A DNA stretch of 8,092 bases. Origin: Candidatus Krumholzibacteriia bacterium (GTDB taxonomy: Bacteria > Krumholzibacteriota > Krumholzibacteriia > LZORAL124-64-63). The stretch is from the NCBI GenBank assembly GCA_014859985.1, contig JACZKN010000489.1, positions 1 to 8,092 of the forward strand. Direction: 5' to 3'. A program made the translations under genes and the position numbers. The notes beneath the pieces were generated by a model. That model had not been told where the DNA came from. It ran no database searches and was given only the letters and a program-made list of their open reading frames with translations. This document shows, in pieces, positions 7,507 to 8,092 of the stretch (its first letter is position 1; the number at the start of each line of letters is the position of its first letter).

Positions 7507-8092
7507 TCAAAAGGTCGTTCGCCACCGGAAAACGGTGAGCAGGGGCGCCGGGACCGCCCCGGGCATGTCCCCTCCGGGGGGGCCGAACTGCTCGTCCCAC
7601 CGGTTGGGGACCGGCACGGGGTCCTCGTCGAAGTTGAAGAGGTGGGACCCCACGTAGGCGTCCAGGGCCACGATCAGCAGCGCCCCGCCGCCCCACCAGG
7701 CGAAGTCCCGCATCTGCTCCCACAACTCGTCCGCCAGGTCGTCGTAACGGGCCCGGTTGAAGGGATCGTCCTCGGGGAAGGTGCCGGCGAAGTCCCTGGC
7801 CCGTCGGGCCTGCCGGTCCCGGGAGATGACGTTGGTCCAGAAGTACATTTGCGCGCCGTAGGCGAGCCCGGCCCGCCAGCTGTTCTCGGCGTAGAGCTGC
7901 CCCCAGCCCGGGAACACGGGGGTCATGAGCACCGCACCGGTGGCGCTGACGCCGGTGTACCACAGGTCCGGCTCCGCCCGGCGGAAGTCGATCAGGTCGG
8001 GGTCGAGACGCCGCACCGCGGCGGTGTCGGCGACGGCGGCGGCAGCTCCGGACTCGAGGCTGTCGCCGGGCGCCGCGGCGACAGCCTCGAGT
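7507..8092 (-). CDS. DUF5683-like membrane or envelope protein, 5' end missing
   Basis: I do not know a gene name. The last 194 codons are visible and the frame is open to the right edge, so the start is probably outside the window. A GTG at 8016 could begin a 169-residue product, but no good ribosome binding site precedes it and the upstream in-frame codons look coding. Counting from the edge, residues 1-26 are Ala-rich, fitting a linker behind a signal peptide. PGWGQLY (61-67) lies in a hydrophobic segment (about 50-67), followed by SWRAG and another hydrophobic stretch (about 72-88). A final membrane-like helix (about 130-152) contains ALDAYVGSHLFNFDED. The P-G-x-GQ-Y motif followed by a Trp-containing segment and a late DAY-x2-HLF-x-FD segment is the pattern I associate with DUF5683, a family of unknown function in FCB-group and related bacteria. 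The tail is Pro-rich. It lies 71 bases upstream of lepA. Confidence 0.7.
   Translation of the reverse strand, partial: LEAVAAAPGDSLESGAAAAVADTAAVRRLDPDLIDFRRAEPDLWYTGVSATGAVLMTPVFPGWGQLYAENSWRAGLAYGAQMYFWTNVISRDRQARRARDFAGTFPEDDPFNRARYDDLADELWEQMRDFAWWGGGALLIVALDAYVGSHLFNFDEDPVPVPNRWDEQFGPPGGDMPGAVPAPLLTVFRWRTTF
8052..8092. repeat. Perfect 17-bp inverted repeat reaching the right edge
   Basis: ACTCGAGGCTGTCGCCG (8052-8068) and its exact reverse complement CGGCGACAGCCTCGAGT (8076-8092) flank a 7-base spacer. The right arm ends on the last base of the window, so the repeat may continue beyond it. On the transcribed strand it could form a very stable hairpin, without a following T-tract. It lies in the open frame of the DUF5683-like gene, where it reads as an Ala/Gly/Ser/Asp-rich linker. 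If the window ends at a contig end, a fold-back sequencing or assembly artefact is a serious alternative. Confidence 0.85.

Noticed and set aside
7491..7540. Possible lepA promoter with TAACTT as -10 box
   Set aside because: No recognisable -35 hexamer lies 16-18 bases upstream, and the TAACTT match is only 3 of 6.

Overview
This window is a compact, high-GC bacterial chromosome segment (by eye about two thirds G+C or more, with strong G/C at third codon positions). All eight recognisable genes lie on the minus strand, so transcription runs from the right edge to the left edge. In transcription order they are: a DUF5683-like membrane or envelope protein (5' end cut by the right edge), lepA, lepB, hemW, hrcA, grpE, dnaJ and rsmE (3' end cut by the left edge). 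No tRNA, rRNA, insertion sequence, phage gene or CRISPR array was seen, and no gene-free stretch is longer than about 125 bases.

The order matches a widely conserved bacterial superoperon, best known from Bacillus subtilis as lepA-hemW-hrcA-grpE-dnaK-dnaJ-prmA-rsmE. This version differs in three ways. lepB (signal peptidase I) sits between lepA and hemW, dnaK is absent between grpE and dnaJ, and prmA is absent between dnaJ and rsmE. The genes therefore fall into two blocks. A translation and export block (DUF5683-like, lepA, lepB, hemW) has gaps of 71, 44 and 25 bases. A heat-shock block (hrcA, grpE, dnaJ, rsmE) has gaps of 56, 9 and 26 bases. The two are separated by a 123-base intergenic region that holds the only convincing promoter in the window, upstream of hrcA. 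It has a perfect TTGACA -35 box and overlapping inverted repeats where an operator would be expected. No canonical CIRCE element (TTAGCACTC-N9-GAGTGCTAA) is present.

The lineage cannot be fixed from the window. The DUF5683-type protein beside lepA, the signal peptidase with its IPTGSML and NKFLYGAKTP segments, and the high GC fit the wider Fibrobacterota-Chlorobiota-Bacteroidota/Gemmatimonadota group or a related uncultured phylum such as Eisenbacteria or Krumholzibacteriota. That placement is an inference from memory of these families.

Functionally the genes cover translation elongation quality (LepA), preprotein processing (LepB), haem handling (HemW), heat-shock repression (HrcA), Hsp70 co-chaperones (GrpE, DnaJ) and 16S rRNA methylation (RsmE). 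I found no convincing sign of an undescribed multi-gene system. The items most worth a second look are the non-CIRCE inverted repeats at the hrcA promoter together with an altered HrcA recognition helix, the dnaK-less operon, and a perfect 17-bp inverted repeat that ends exactly at the last base of the window.
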